Positions 9,019 through 17,708 of a stretch of DNA of 64,000 nt are shown here, piece by piece (the stretch's first letter is position 1; each line of letters starts with the position of its first letter). A program made the translations under genes and the position numbers. A model generated the notes under the pieces. The model was not told the origin of the DNA. It made no database searches and saw only the letters and a list, made by a program, of their open reading frames with translations. This DNA comes from Anaerotignum lactatifermentans DSM 14214 (GTDB taxonomy: Bacteria > Bacillota > Clostridia > Lachnospirales > Anaerotignaceae), in contig NZ_FRAH01000010.1 in the NCBI RefSeq assembly GCF_900142265.1, positions 1-64,000 on the forward strand. Direction: 5' to 3'.

Positions 9019-10512
9019 TTATTTCTTTTTCTTTCCCATACGTTTACCATCGCCGCGGATCGCATGTTCTGGACAAACCAGTGCACACAAATGACAACCT
9101 ACACATTTATCAGGAATCAAAGTAGGACGATGTGTTTCCTCATCAAAACTCAGTGCCTGATGACCGCCATCCCGACAGGCAATATAACATCTACCGCATC
9201 CAACGCAATGATCTCTGTAGAATTTCGGATAAACGATGGTATCTCTTTCGATTTCGTCGTTTTCTACGATGCCATCTACTGCGCGACCAATAAGTTCAGA
9301 AATAGATTTTACGCCGTTTTCAGCCATGTAGATTTTTGTTCCCAACAGTAAATCATCAATGATGCGATAACCATAGAGCATAACTGCTGTTGTTACCTGC
9401 AAGCTTCCAGAACCAAGGGCAATAAATTCCATACCATCGCGCCAAGTTTCAATACCACCCATACCACTGATATGGTGACCACGAATCGCAGGATCTTTAT
9501 ACATATCGGAAATGAAACGGAGTGCAATGGGTTTTACAGCAACACCGGAATAACCGCCAACCATAGATTTGCCATTTACGGTAGGTGCGGTTGTGAAGGT
9601 ATCCAAATCTACATTAATGATACTCTTAATGGTATTGATTGCCGCAATCCCGTCTGCACCGCCTTCAATAGCGGCTCTTGCAGCAGGACGCATATCAGCC
9701 ACATTGGGTGTCATTTTGGCTAAAATCGGAATATTTGTCCCTCTGCGCACAGCCTGTACATAACGTTTTACAGTTTCAGGGTCCTGCCCAACGTCCACAC
9801 CGGTATTTTTCGCTTCCATGTTTGGACAGGAGAAGTTACATTCGATGACGTCAGCCCCTGCTTCTGTCACAACCTTTGCCAGATATGTCCATTCTTCTTC
9901 ATTTCTGCCCATGATGGATGCCAGAATCACTTTGGAGGGATAATTCTTTTTTAGTTCTCTGAAGAAATTCAGGTTTTCTTCTAATTCATAGTCAGAAAGC
10001 TGTTCGATATTTTTGAAGCCATAGAAAGAACCTTCACCTGTTTTTACTGTTGAAAATCTGGGGGAAGCCTCACGAATATCCATCAGACAGATGGTTTTAA
10101 AAGCAGCACCAGACCAACCCATTTCAAAGGCTCTGGCTGTCATTTCATAGTTGCTGGCAACAACGGAGGAAGATAACATGAACGGATTTTCCAATTTTAC
10201 ACCGCAGATATCGCAGCTCAAATCTACGTCGTCCAAACCGGGAACTTCTTTTTGTTCCGGGAATTCCTTCCGCAGACCAGACATCAATTTCTGAATGGGA
10301 ACTTCTGCTGGACAGACATTTTGGCATTTGCCGTCGCAATGCAGACATACATCTTCTTTGGGCAGCATCATAGATGCACCTGCAGCATTATCGAAACGAA
10401 GTGCACGAATGATTCTTGCTGGGTCCATGGCAGGACAAGCTTTTGTGCACACCGCGTCATGACATAATATACATTTGCTGATATCTACAGATTTCATATT
10501 GGAATAATACAT
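9019..10512 (-). CDS. preA: PreA-like dihydropyrimidine dehydrogenase with extra Fe-S domain
   Basis: A 497-residue FMN and iron-sulfur enzyme that reduces uracil or thymine to the dihydro form, the first step of reductive pyrimidine degradation (or runs it in reverse). Residues 8-75 hold two cysteine clusters (CILCHDAVCTKACP, CLHCDGKCQNVCP). Residues 100-400 are a dihydroorotate-dehydrogenase-like TIM barrel with IECNFSCPNME and GVAVKPIALR. Residues 430-485 are a ferredoxin domain with two 4Fe-4S motifs (HCVGCGRCYIACR, KCVGCHLCALVCP). E. coli PreA lacks the N-terminal Fe-S extension and pairs with PreT. No preT-like flavoprotein is present here, so the electron donor is probably ferredoxin or an unlinked protein. 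It is the last gene of the operon. Confidence 0.9.
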   Translation of the reverse strand: MYYSNMKSVDISKCILCHDAVCTKACPAMDPARIIRALRFDNAAGASMMLPKEDVCLHCDGKCQNVCPAEVPIQKLMSGLRKEFPEQKEVPGLDDVDLSCDICGVKLENPFMLSSSVVASNYEMTARAFEMGWSGAAFKTICLMDIREASPRFSTVKTGEGSFYGFKNIEQLSDYELEENLNFFRELKKNYPSKVILASIMGRNEEEWTYLAKVVTEAGADVIECNFSCPNMEAKNTGVDVGQDPETVKRYVQAVRRGTNIPILAKMTPNVADMRPAARAAIEGGADGIAAINTIKSIINVDLDTFTTAPTVNGKSMVGGYSGVAVKPIALRFISDMYKDPAIRGHHISGMGGIETWRDGMEFIALGSGSLQVTTAVMLYGYRIIDDLLLGTKIYMAENGVKSISELIGRAVDGIVENDEIERDTIVYPKFYRDHCVGCGRCYIACRDGGHQALSFDEETHRPTLIPDKCVGCHLCALVCPEHAIRGDGKRMGKKKK

Positions 10513-10610
10513 ATTACCGCCTCCTTATCATATCAAAAATCTAATATATTGTTATTTTCAGAAAGGAAAAGGAAAGCATATCATTGCTTCCCTTTTCTGT
10601 TATGAATCCC

Positions 10611-11093
10611 TTAGGATTCTGCTTCTTCTAATTCTACATCTTCTTTTTTTCCAACCAGCTTGAACAGCCATGCGCCGCCTTTATCACAGCAAAGACCTAA
10701 GATAATCCCCAGAATCATGCAGGGAATGATGATCAGATCACCACCGGCAGCAAATGTGGAGAAGGAACCAAAGAATGTACCAGGGATATATGCCAGAATA
10801 GGAATCTTACTCTGGATACACATCAGATGTACTGTCACCAATGCAACTACCAAACTTACGGCGAAAGAGGGAAATACTTTATTCAAGTACAAAGTAAGCA
10901 GTGCATAGACAATACCGCTCATGACACAGAAGAAGGCAGATTTTACGCCTTTCCATCCGTGATCAGGGCAGGCAAAATAAGATGTGCATCCAGCGAATCC
11001 AGCCCAGCTCAACAATCCAACTTCCGGTGATAAAAAGGACCATACAGCGCAGCATACGGCTGTGGAAATGCCCAAACAAGTAATTGACTTCAT
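10611..11093 (-). CDS. DUF1097-type membrane protein, possible pyrimidine-linked permease
   Basis: A 160-residue protein with about five hydrophobic helices and an acidic tail. It fits the DUF1097 family (YcdZ-like inner-membrane proteins) by length, the conserved G(F)xGCTSYFACPDHG stretch near residues 33-45, and the GTFFGSFSTFA loop. DUF1097 proteins are often encoded beside amidohydrolase genes, but their activity is unproven. Its position between hydA and preA, 15 bases after hydA, suggests it helps transport a pyrimidine or a breakdown product. A good AGGAGG site precedes the ATG. Confidence 0.72.
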   Translation of the reverse strand: MKSITCLGISTAVCCAVWSFLSPEVGLLSWAGFAGCTSYFACPDHGWKGVKSAFFCVMSGIVYALLTLYLNKVFPSFAVSLVVALVTVHLMCIQSKIPILAYIPGTFFGSFSTFAAGGDLIIIPCMILGIILGLCCDKGGAWLFKLVGKKEDVELEEAES

Positions 11094-11108
11094 CTGATTC
11101 CTCCTTGT

Positions 11109-12521
11109 TTATGCTTTTTTGAATTTGTCATAAGCAGAGCCAAAAGGTTTGCCTTTTGCCAGTTTGCCCTGACCTTTCTTACCTACATATTCTGCGTTTT
11201 CAACGATAACCTGACCTCGCAGCAGTACTGTTTCCGGTCTGCCTTTCTGTTCCATGCCTTCGTAAATGCTGTAGTCTACGCCTTCCAGAGAGTTTGCAAC
11301 GCCCATAACGCCTCTGTAATCGGGGTCAAAGACAACGATATCTGCATCATAACCTACTGCAATGTGACCTTTTTCTGTCAAACCATTGACTCTTGCAGGA
11401 GAAGCTGCAATAACATTTACGAATTCCTGTCTGGACAGTTTGCCTTCGCATACACCATATGTCCATACAGCATTCACTCTGTTCTGTACAGAAGGTGCAC
11501 CGTTAGGAACATCTGCAAAGGATTTGCCTTCGCCAAAGCCCATATGTTTCTGTACTGCAAAATCAAAACCACAGTGGTCAGAACTTACCGCATTGAGCCA
11601 GCCTTTGTTCAGGGCTTCCCACAAAGGTTCCTGATGGTCTTTGGTGCGCAGTGCGGGAGAACAGATATATTTTGCGCCTTCGAAATTGGGCTGATCCAGT
11701 ACGGATTCATCAAAGAGCAGATAGTGGGCACATGTTTCACCATATACGGACTGTCCTCTCTGATATGCAGCTCTGATTTCATCCAATGCTTCTTTACATG
11801 TAACGTGTACGATGTAAATAGGTGCATCTGCCATTTCAGCCAGATAAATCGCACGGCGTGTAGCTTCTGCTTCACATACAGGAGGTCTGGAAACAGCGTG
11901 ATAGTATGTACCTGTTTTGCCTTCTGCAATAAGTTTCTTTGTCAGGAAGTCAACGATATCACCATTTTCTGCATGAACCATAACAGTGATGCCGGCTTCT
12001 TTCCCTTTTGTCAGAGCCTGGATGATGGCATCATCGTCGGCATGGAAAAATTGTCCTTTATATGCCATAAATAATTTCAGTGTAGGATAACCAGCTTCAG
12101 CCAGTTTCGGAATTTCTTCAATGACTTCCGGACGAGGATCGGTCATAACGATATGGAAACCGTAGTCAACCATGGCAATACCGTCTACATCTTTTGTTTT
12201 AAATTCATCAATGGATTCCAGCAGACCTTTGCCCTGTACCTGATTTACGAATTCGATTACAGTTGTGGTGCCGCCCAAAGCAGGTGCATTGGAAGTTTCA
12301 AAACCTCTTACTTTACTGCCCTGATATACGAAAGAATAATGTACATGCTGGTCAATACCGCCAGGGAATACATATTTTCCTTCTGCGTCAATGATTTTAT
12401 CGACACCTTCTTCGGAGAGATTCTTGCCAATGGCAGCAATTTTCTCGTCAACAATCAGAATATCACTTTTGAATTCGTTTTCTGTAGTCAGAATCATACC
12501 GTTTTTAATCAAAGTTTTCAT
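11109..12521 (-). CDS. hydA: Dihydropyrimidinase
   Basis: A 470-residue amidohydrolase-fold enzyme that opens dihydrouracil or dihydrothymine to the N-carbamoyl beta-amino acid, the second step of the reductive pathway. The metal ligands are visible: GIDQHVHYS (two His), TLKLFMAYKG (the Lys that is carboxylated), HAENGD, IVHVTC, and Asp in SSDHCGFD. The length is normal for dihydropyrimidinase. The start at 12521 follows AGGAGAG; an upstream in-frame codon at 12545 precedes that site and is rejected. It sits between the carbamoyl hydrolase (56 bases upstream) and the DUF1097 gene. A hydantoinase activity is an alternative, but the context favours pyrimidines. Confidence 0.94.
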   Translation of the reverse strand: MKTLIKNGMILTTENEFKSDILIVDEKIAAIGKNLSEEGVDKIIDAEGKYVFPGGIDQHVHYSFVYQGSKVRGFETSNAPALGGTTTVIEFVNQVQGKGLLESIDEFKTKDVDGIAMVDYGFHIVMTDPRPEVIEEIPKLAEAGYPTLKLFMAYKGQFFHADDDAIIQALTKGKEAGITVMVHAENGDIVDFLTKKLIAEGKTGTYYHAVSRPPVCEAEATRRAIYLAEMADAPIYIVHVTCKEALDEIRAAYQRGQSVYGETCAHYLLFDESVLDQPNFEGAKYICSPALRTKDHQEPLWEALNKGWLNAVSSDHCGFDFAVQKHMGFGEGKSFADVPNGAPSVQNRVNAVWTYGVCEGKLSRQEFVNVIAASPARVNGLTEKGHIAVGYDADIVVFDPDYRGVMGVANSLEGVDYSIYEGMEQKGRPETVLLRGQVIVENAEYVGKKGQGKLAKGKPFGSAYDKFKKA

Positions 12522-12576
12522 ACTGCTTCTCTCCTTCCAAGTCATACAATTTTCGATATATGTTATTCAGAATTTT

Positions 12577-13845
12577 TTATTCAGACGCCTGATCCAGTTT
12601 CAGTACTGCGTTGAGCATAACAGAAGCCCCATCTGTACACTGCTCAACAGAAGTATGTTCCGGTTCACAATGGGACAGACCCTTATCAGAAGGTACAAAA
12701 ATCATTGTGGTAGGAATCATATAGGAAATGTACTGCGCATCGTGACCAGCGCCGGAATTGATATCCATATGAGAAATGCCAAGTTCTTCCACTGCTTCTC
12801 TTACATAACCAACCAATTCTTTATTCCAGTAAACTGTATCGCGGTTCCAGCCCAGAACAACTTCACAGTCACACTGCTGCCATTTTTTCTTAGGCAGCTG
12901 AAACAGGATTTCACGAACCTGATCCAGAACTTCCGGATTTTCATGTCTTACGTCAATGGAAAAATCGAAATAATCAGGAATGACTGTATTTACACAAGGA
13001 TGGATTACAACTTCGCCAGTTGTATATACCAGATCTTCATGCCCCAGTTTATCGATTTCTTCATGGAGCCAGCAAAGCGCTTCTGCTGCTGCGTGGAATG
13101 CATCGTGTCTCTTTTTCATAGGGAATGTGCCACAGTGTGCAGCAAAACCATAGAATTTTACTCTGTAGATCATCTGACCCAGTACGCAGGTAACAACACC
13201 GATATCTTTTCCTGCATCTTCCAGAATAGGTCCCTGTTCAATATGCAGTTCAAACAGCGCTTTATATTTATCGGGAGACATTCTGTTTTTGATGTCGCCT
13301 TTATATTTAAACTGGCTGAGTTTTTCACCAAAAGTCACATTGGGGTCCAGAATGGATCTGGAAGCCATCATTTTGTTGTATTCGAAGTTGTCTTTGAATC
13401 TTTCAGGCATATAATCATGTGCCAGAATACCGGAGCACATCATGCAAGGCGGGAATTCAGAACCTTCTTCGTTTGTAAAGATCATTGCTGTCAATGGATG
13501 TTTATGAGGAATGTTCTGTTCAACAACAGTTTCCAGAACTTCCATGGCACCCATTACCCCCAGAATACCATCGTAGTTACCACCGTTTTTTACGGAGTCG
13601 CAATGAGAACCCATTACGATTCTTTTTGCATTTGGATCGGAGCCCGGAATGGTTGCATAGATATTTGCCAAATCGTCTGTTTCAATTTCAGCACCGATGG
13701 CTTTCATTCTCTTTACAAATTCATCTCTTGCCATTTCTGCTTCTTTTGACAAGGAATATCTGGTGATTCCCCCATGACCAGCATCGCCAAACTGAGAAAA
13801 AGTTTTAATTTTATCCTCCATTCGATTTACATTACATTTGTACAC
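12577..13845 (-). CDS. M20-family N-carbamoyl-beta-alanine/amino-acid amidohydrolase
   Basis: A 422-residue Zn-dependent hydrolase of the beta-ureidopropionase / allantoate amidohydrolase / N-carbamoyl-L-amino-acid hydrolase group. Metal-binding residues are seen in GSHCDSVKNGG, GNYDGILGV and TNEEGSEFPP, with later His in FYGFAAHCG and GHDAQY. In this operon the expected reaction is release of CO2 and ammonia from N-carbamoyl-beta-alanine, completing the three-step pathway. The start is a GTG at 13845, six bases after AAAGGAGAG; the next in-frame ATG would remove conserved N-terminal residues. It is the first gene after the sigma-54 promoter. Confidence 0.9.
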   Translation of the reverse strand: MYKCNVNRMEDKIKTFSQFGDAGHGGITRYSLSKEAEMARDEFVKRMKAIGAEIETDDLANIYATIPGSDPNAKRIVMGSHCDSVKNGGNYDGILGVMGAMEVLETVVEQNIPHKHPLTAMIFTNEEGSEFPPCMMCSGILAHDYMPERFKDNFEYNKMMASRSILDPNVTFGEKLSQFKYKGDIKNRMSPDKYKALFELHIEQGPILEDAGKDIGVVTCVLGQMIYRVKFYGFAAHCGTFPMKKRHDAFHAAAEALCWLHEEIDKLGHEDLVYTTGEVVIHPCVNTVIPDYFDFSIDVRHENPEVLDQVREILFQLPKKKWQQCDCEVVLGWNRDTVYWNKELVGYVREAVEELGISHMDINSGAGHDAQYISYMIPTTMIFVPSDKGLSHCEPEHTSVEQCTDGASVMLNAVLKLDQASE

Positions 13846-13917
13846 TATAATCTCTCCTTTCTAAATGTAAACTTTTTAAGATGGTATCAAAGATCCCCTC
13901 TTCATGCCTATATAAAA

Positions 13918-13934
13918 AGCAATTCCCGTGCCAA
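13918..13934 (-). promoter_or_regulatory. Sigma-54 (-24/-12) promoter
   Basis: The minus strand reads TTGGCACGGGAATTGCT, a near-perfect match to the sigma-54 consensus (TGGCAC, five bases, TTGCW). Its -12 GC lies about 75 bases before the GTG of the M20 hydrolase. The adjacent gene encodes a sigma-54 enhancer-binding protein, so transcription of the four-gene operon should depend on RpoN plus that activator. Confidence 0.88.
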
Positions 13935-14099
13935 AACCATTCACTTTTCAAAGTTTTTTTGTAGATATATTTACCAAAAGATTTACCAATTTCATATACA
14001 AAAGAAACAAAAAAGCTTGGTTTGTTCAAATAGAATCATTCCTATTATACAAATAAAATCCCATTTCTCAAAGACTCCCATGCCTTTTCAATGGGAATC

Positions 14100-14219
14100 T
14101 TGCAGTTTTGCATAAACCAATGCAATTTTGCAATTACCAGAAAATGGCTAAATTCAGCCAAAAAAAATGCATATTCACAAAGAACTTGCAAAAACGCAAA
14201 TTACTATGCAAATATGCAA
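14100..14219. promoter_or_regulatory. Enhancer (UAS): four WTGC-N6-GCAW dyads in two pairs
   Basis: Four 14-base dyads with the form WTGC-N6-GCAW lie at 14100-14113, 14120-14133, 14186-14199 and 14206-14219. Within each pair the centres are 20 bases apart (about two helical turns), and the pairs are 86 bases apart. They lie about 170-300 bases upstream of the sigma-54 promoter and just after the stop of the enhancer-binding protein gene, the normal place for upstream activator sites. Binding by that protein's Fis-type HTH is inferred. Confidence 0.75.
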
Positions 14220-14229
14220 TCAATTTCTG

Positions 14230-15672
14230 TTATGCTTCTCCTACGATATTGTACTTTTTACACTTTCTCGAGATTGTAGACTGGTCTGTCTGCAAAACTT
14301 CTGCGACTTTTGCACCGCTTTTATATTTTGCCATATACTGCTGCAACAATTTTCTTTCATAAGCAGCCACTTTTTCCTTCAAACTCCCCTCTCCGAAGAT
14401 GAAATCTTCCGTTTCCGCAGCTTCTTCTGGCAATCCCTGCTCATTTACATTCATAGCCGCGAAGGCAATGGAAGCATCAGACAGCGTAATCTCATCTTCT
14501 CTGCTCATAATTACCATTCTTTCCACTACGTTGCGCAATTCCCGCACATTTCCGCGATAACTGCATCCTGCAAGGAATTTCAAAGCGTCATTGCTAAAAA
14601 TCTTCTTGGCATGATATTTTTCATTATTCAAATCCAAGAAGTGATTCAAGAGCGGCACAATATCTTCTCGACGTTCATCCAGTCCAGGAATGACAATATC
14701 AATGACATTAAGTCGATAATAAAGATCTTCCCGAAATGTTTTCTGTTCGATCATTTCCTTTAAATTTGCATTGGTAGCAGCCAACAGACGGAAGTTTACT
14801 TCGATTCCTTTATTGGAACCAACATGACGTACTTTTTGTGTCTGAAGCACCCGAAGAAGCTTAGACTGCAGCGGCAATGGCAGTTCCCCAATCTCATCCA
14901 ACAGCAATGTACCATCCTGAGCACTTTCAATCAGTCCCTTTTTCCCTTTGGGATTCCCCCCTGAAAATGCACCCGGTTCATAACCGAACAACTCACTTTC
15001 CAGCAGATGTTCTGGAATAGCAGCGCAATTGATTTTAATAAAAGGACCTTTGTTGCGTCTGCTATAGGAATGAATCAGGTTGGCAATGACCTCTTTGCCG
15101 GAACCGGATGGTCCTGTAATGAGTACAGAGGCGTCGCATTCTGCTACTCTTGTTGCCATTTCCACAACACGTTCCATCTTTTTGCTTCGATAAATGATTT
15201 CACCGGATTGATTGAGTTTTTGACGCAGCAGTTCATTGCTGGTAATGAGTCGTTCGTTATTCTTTTCTGCTTTTTCCAGCTTATCTCGCAATTTGATCAA
15301 TTCTGATGCATCCAGCAAATAATTGAGCACATACAGGATTTCACCTTTATCATTCATCAACGGCACAGATTTGACCTGAAAATATTTATTCTTATGGGAT
15401 GATACCTGATTGATAAATACCGTTTGTTTCTTTTCCAGCGCAATTTGTGTGGCTGATTCTGAAATCAAATTATCTTCTACAATTTCTTTCATGGTGCGCC
15501 CCAAGTATAACTGTGGGTCATGACCGGTGATTTTTCTGTGGATGTCATTTAAAAACAACACTCTTCCTTCCCCATCTGTAATATTAATACCCACAAGGGA
15601 ACTTTGTAGTAAGTCTTCCAAAAGTAAACTTTGTAATTCTTTTGGTACAGAACGTAACCAACTGTTATCCAT
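14230..15672 (-). CDS. PAS-domain sigma-54 enhancer-binding regulator of pyrimidine degradation
   Basis: A 480-residue activator. Residues about 12-125 form a PAS domain (sensor), and a short coiled coil spans about 125-160. The AAA+ domain has Walker A GPSGSGKE, Walker B LLLDEIGELP and arginine-finger region FREDLYYRLNV. A C-terminal Fis-like HTH (GAKVAEVLQTDQSTISRKCK) follows. The sigma-54-contacting loop, usually GAFTGA, reads GAFSGG here. The start at 15672 follows AAAGGACGG; a longer in-frame start at 15705 is less well supported. Its neighbours, the -24/-12 promoter and the dyad array all point to control of the M20-hydA-preA operon, probably in response to a pyrimidine or catabolite sensed by PAS. 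Confidence 0.92.
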   Translation of the reverse strand: MDNSWLRSVPKELQSLLLEDLLQSSLVGINITDGEGRVLFLNDIHRKITGHDPQLYLGRTMKEIVEDNLISESATQIALEKKQTVFINQVSSHKNKYFQVKSVPLMNDKGEILYVLNYLLDASELIKLRDKLEKAEKNNERLITSNELLRQKLNQSGEIIYRSKKMERVVEMATRVAECDASVLITGPSGSGKEVIANLIHSYSRRNKGPFIKINCAAIPEHLLESELFGYEPGAFSGGNPKGKKGLIESAQDGTLLLDEIGELPLPLQSKLLRVLQTQKVRHVGSNKGIEVNFRLLAATNANLKEMIEQKTFREDLYYRLNVIDIVIPGLDERREDIVPLLNHFLDLNNEKYHAKKIFSNDALKFLAGCSYRGNVRELRNVVERMVIMSREDEITLSDASIAFAAMNVNEQGLPEEAAETEDFIFGEGSLKEKVAAYERKLLQQYMAKYKSGAKVAEVLQTDQSTISRKCKKYNIVGEA

Positions 15673-16132
15673 GAAATATCGCCGTCCTTTCTTTGAGAAT
15701 TTCAAATATCTCAGATCATCGAAAACAGCAGAAACTGGCTTTCTGTTTTCAAAATAAGCTGTATTATAAAATTCAAAATAGATAAAAAAACATCCAGAAT
15801 ACCAATATGAATACAGTTTACCTGATACAGTAACTGGAGAGTCAACCTTTTTTGCAAAAATAATCTAATCCTAATCTTCTATTTTGGGAGGGTTTGTAGT
15901 AACAAATATCCATCTAAATAGAACGCAATTTTCTAATTTCAATAAAAATCTCTCTAAAAGCAGGATATATCTAAATATCAATACTTCTTTGAATCAAATC
16001 TCCATAAAAATACTCCTTGTCATAAAAAAAACAAGGAGTATCTAACAATCATAGGAATTATTCCAGCCAATTTCGCTGTTTTTACAATATGCAGTTCTTC
16101 AATGACATTCTCCGATGCGCCTTCCCCCATTT
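15673..16132. other. Intergenic stretch with a leftward terminator
   Basis: About 460 bases without a recognisable gene. It holds the leftward terminator at 16011-16040 and a twice-repeated ATACAGT (near 15810-15835, 14-base period) of unknown meaning upstream of the enhancer-binding protein gene. No clear promoter hexamers were seen for that gene. Confidence 0.5.
16004..16041 (-). terminator. Terminator after the two small genes
   Basis: TACTCCTTGT (16011-16020) pairs perfectly with ACAAGGAGTA (16031-16040). On the minus strand the stem is followed by TTTTTATGG, giving a leftward terminator for the genes at 16133-16814. Confidence 0.7.
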
Positions 16133-16318
16133 TCAGGCATCTTTTTCATCTTGCTGCGTATCTTCCTTTGGAAGAGGATGCCACACAGGAGGCTTTTCAT
16201 GTCGGTGAATGATTTTCTTGATCTTCTGCAATATAGATTCTATGAAATGAAACCAAATGTTTCCAAAAATTACGATGACCAAAAGAAAAACAAAAATACC
16301 GCCAATTTCTTTTAACAA
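16133..16318 (-). CDS. Small single-pass membrane protein, unknown
   Basis: A 61-residue protein with one hydrophobic helix (residues 6-22), then a basic segment KIKKIIHRHEK and an acidic, proline-containing tail. It would start with TTG at 16318, 10 bases after the stop of the upstream gene and about nine bases after a GAGG. The charge pattern suggests a membrane anchor with a cytosolic tail. It probably forms a unit with the gene at 16329. I do not recognise a family, and the TTG start keeps confidence modest. Confidence 0.5.
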   Translation of the reverse strand: MLKEIGGIFVFLLVIVIFGNIWFHFIESILQKIKKIIHRHEKPPVWHPLPKEDTQQDEKDA

Positions 16319-16328
16319 TCTATGCGCC

Positions 16329-16814
16329 TCATTTCGTTGCGTACTGATTCATGAAAAATTCTGTAAAGGCTGCCAATTCTTTTTCTTGAGATACATATAC
16401 ATACAGTTTTTCATCTTCCAACCAATCATAAGCATTGATACCGATGTATGCCTTTTTATCAGGATAAATAATAAACGCATCGGTAGGATATTTATTCCGA
16501 TATGCCTTCAGGATTTCAGAGTGACGGTAATATACAGGATCACCACAGCCAGAAAGGTCTGGAACTGTAGGAACCACAACAATGGTTTTCGTTTCTTCAT
16601 TCCAGCCTACGATAAGATTGCCAATTTGGGTTTTGCTGCCATGGACAAAACCATAATTGAACCATGCAACGTCTTCCGTATACCCGAAGATCAGCTGATA
16701 TGTATCTCCGTTTTCCACTACCTGATTGAAAAGCTGACGCATTTTCTTCGCATTGGCATTGCTTTTCTCCATGTCAATTTCAGGTCCTTTAAACAATTTT
16801 CCGAAAAATCCCAT
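16329..16814 (-). CDS. Conserved-looking hypothetical protein
   Basis: A 161-residue soluble protein that begins MGFFGKLFKGPEI, with no signal peptide. It has alternating strands and helices and several aromatic clusters (YTEDVAWFNYGFVHG, YRNKYPTDAFIIYPDKKAY). Its general character recalls small immunity- or SMI1/DUF-type cytosolic proteins, but I cannot assign a family. GGAGGG precedes the ATG by six bases, giving good support for translation. It is the first gene of a two-gene unit ending at the terminator near 16011. Confidence 0.7.
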   Translation of the reverse strand: MGFFGKLFKGPEIDMEKSNANAKKMRQLFNQVVENGDTYQLIFGYTEDVAWFNYGFVHGSKTQIGNLIVGWNEETKTIVVVPTVPDLSGCGDPVYYRHSEILKAYRNKYPTDAFIIYPDKKAYIGINAYDWLEDEKLYVYVSQEKELAAFTEFFMNQYATK

Positions 16815-16941
16815 ATTTGTTCCCTCCTAAACATTTAAAATAATATTTTTATCTGCCACAATAAAATGACATCATCGCAGCAGTTTACGAACTAAAATAA
16901 AAATAAATTTTAGAATTTGTATTTATTTTATGTATAAAGAA

Positions 16942-16965
16942 ATCCGTCAGATTACTCGGACGGAT
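16942..16965 (-). terminator. Probable terminator after the TetR gene
   Basis: ATCCGTC (16942-16948) pairs with GACGGAT (16959-16965). On the minus strand it is followed by TTCTTTAT, only a loose T-run. It lies 20 bases past the TetR stop. Confidence 0.55.
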
Positions 16966-16985
16966 ATGCTTTTGTCAATATGGCA

Positions 16986-17594
16986 CTATGCCTTCCATTT
17001 TTCCAAATGATCGATGACCGCATCAATCTGGAATTTTGTGGTTTCTTCTGCTGCTTCCGGTACAAAAAATGGTAATCTCTCAGGAACAGAACGGTGGATG
17101 AGGATGATGGTCAAACACAGATTGATAAACAAATCCACGCGCTTTTTGCTGGGTTCAATTCCGAAACATTCCAGTATTTTTCCAAAAAGAACTGCCTGCT
17201 TTTTCCGAAACATTCTATAGCTTTCTTCTGACAGCCGCTGAAATAACATTCGCTGTTCATCCATACTCATAATGGCGAAGCCGCTTTTTGCGCCCTTACA
17301 GCAGGAATATATAAACCGGCTCATGGCATCATGCCATTTCAAAGCTGGATCTGACATCAGCTGATTTACGTAAGCAATGATTTTGGGCTGCTGATAATAA
17401 AGGGCTTCAATGACCAAATCCTCTTTGGTAGGAAAGAAAGAATAAAAAAACGTGCGGGATATGCCGACCTTCTTATAAATTTGTTCCACTGTGGTATGCT
17501 GAATCCCCTGCTCTGCCATCAGTTCCAAAGCTGTTCGAATCAAATCATCTCGAATCTGCTGCCGTTCTTCTTCGGAATAAGCTACCTTTGGCAT
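16986..17594 (-). CDS. TetR/AcrR-family regulator
   Basis: A 202-residue regulator. The N-terminal HTH reads EERQQIRDDLIRTALELM, then TTVEQIYKKVGISRTFFYSFFPTKEDLV, the standard TetR helix 1-4 pattern. The C-terminal ~140 residues are helical ligand-binding sequence with no recognisable specificity. The start at 17594 follows AAGGAGTGAGTGT; an upstream in-frame codon at 17618 would run through this ribosome site. It is monocistronic and its target is not apparent; AT-rich flanks at 16900-16930 and 17620-17670 may hold operators. Confidence 0.88.
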   Translation of the reverse strand: MPKVAYSEEERQQIRDDLIRTALELMAEQGIQHTTVEQIYKKVGISRTFFYSFFPTKEDLVIEALYYQQPKIIAYVNQLMSDPALKWHDAMSRFIYSCCKGAKSGFAIMSMDEQRMLFQRLSEESYRMFRKKQAVLFGKILECFGIEPSKKRVDLFINLCLTIILIHRSVPERLPFFVPEAAEETTKFQIDAVIDHLEKWKA

Positions 17595-17708
17595 ACACTC
17601 ACTCCTTAATAAATACAAATCTTAAAATTTATCTTTATTTTAGCATATATCATTTCATATTACAATATATATCCTTTTTGTTTCTCTCATTTAGACAAAA
17701 CTAATTTT

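Noticed and set aside
12391-13749. Long open frame of about 450 codons on the plus strand over the hydA and M20 genes
   Set aside because: It is antisense to two well-identified enzymes, has no ribosome site, and its residues (many Phe, Cys, Ile) are what antisense codon use yields.
14100-14219. TGCAA-rich stretch considered as a CRISPR remnant or iteron origin
   Set aside because: The four dyads are short, phased in pairs and placed upstream of a sigma-54 promoter, which explains them better as enhancer sites.
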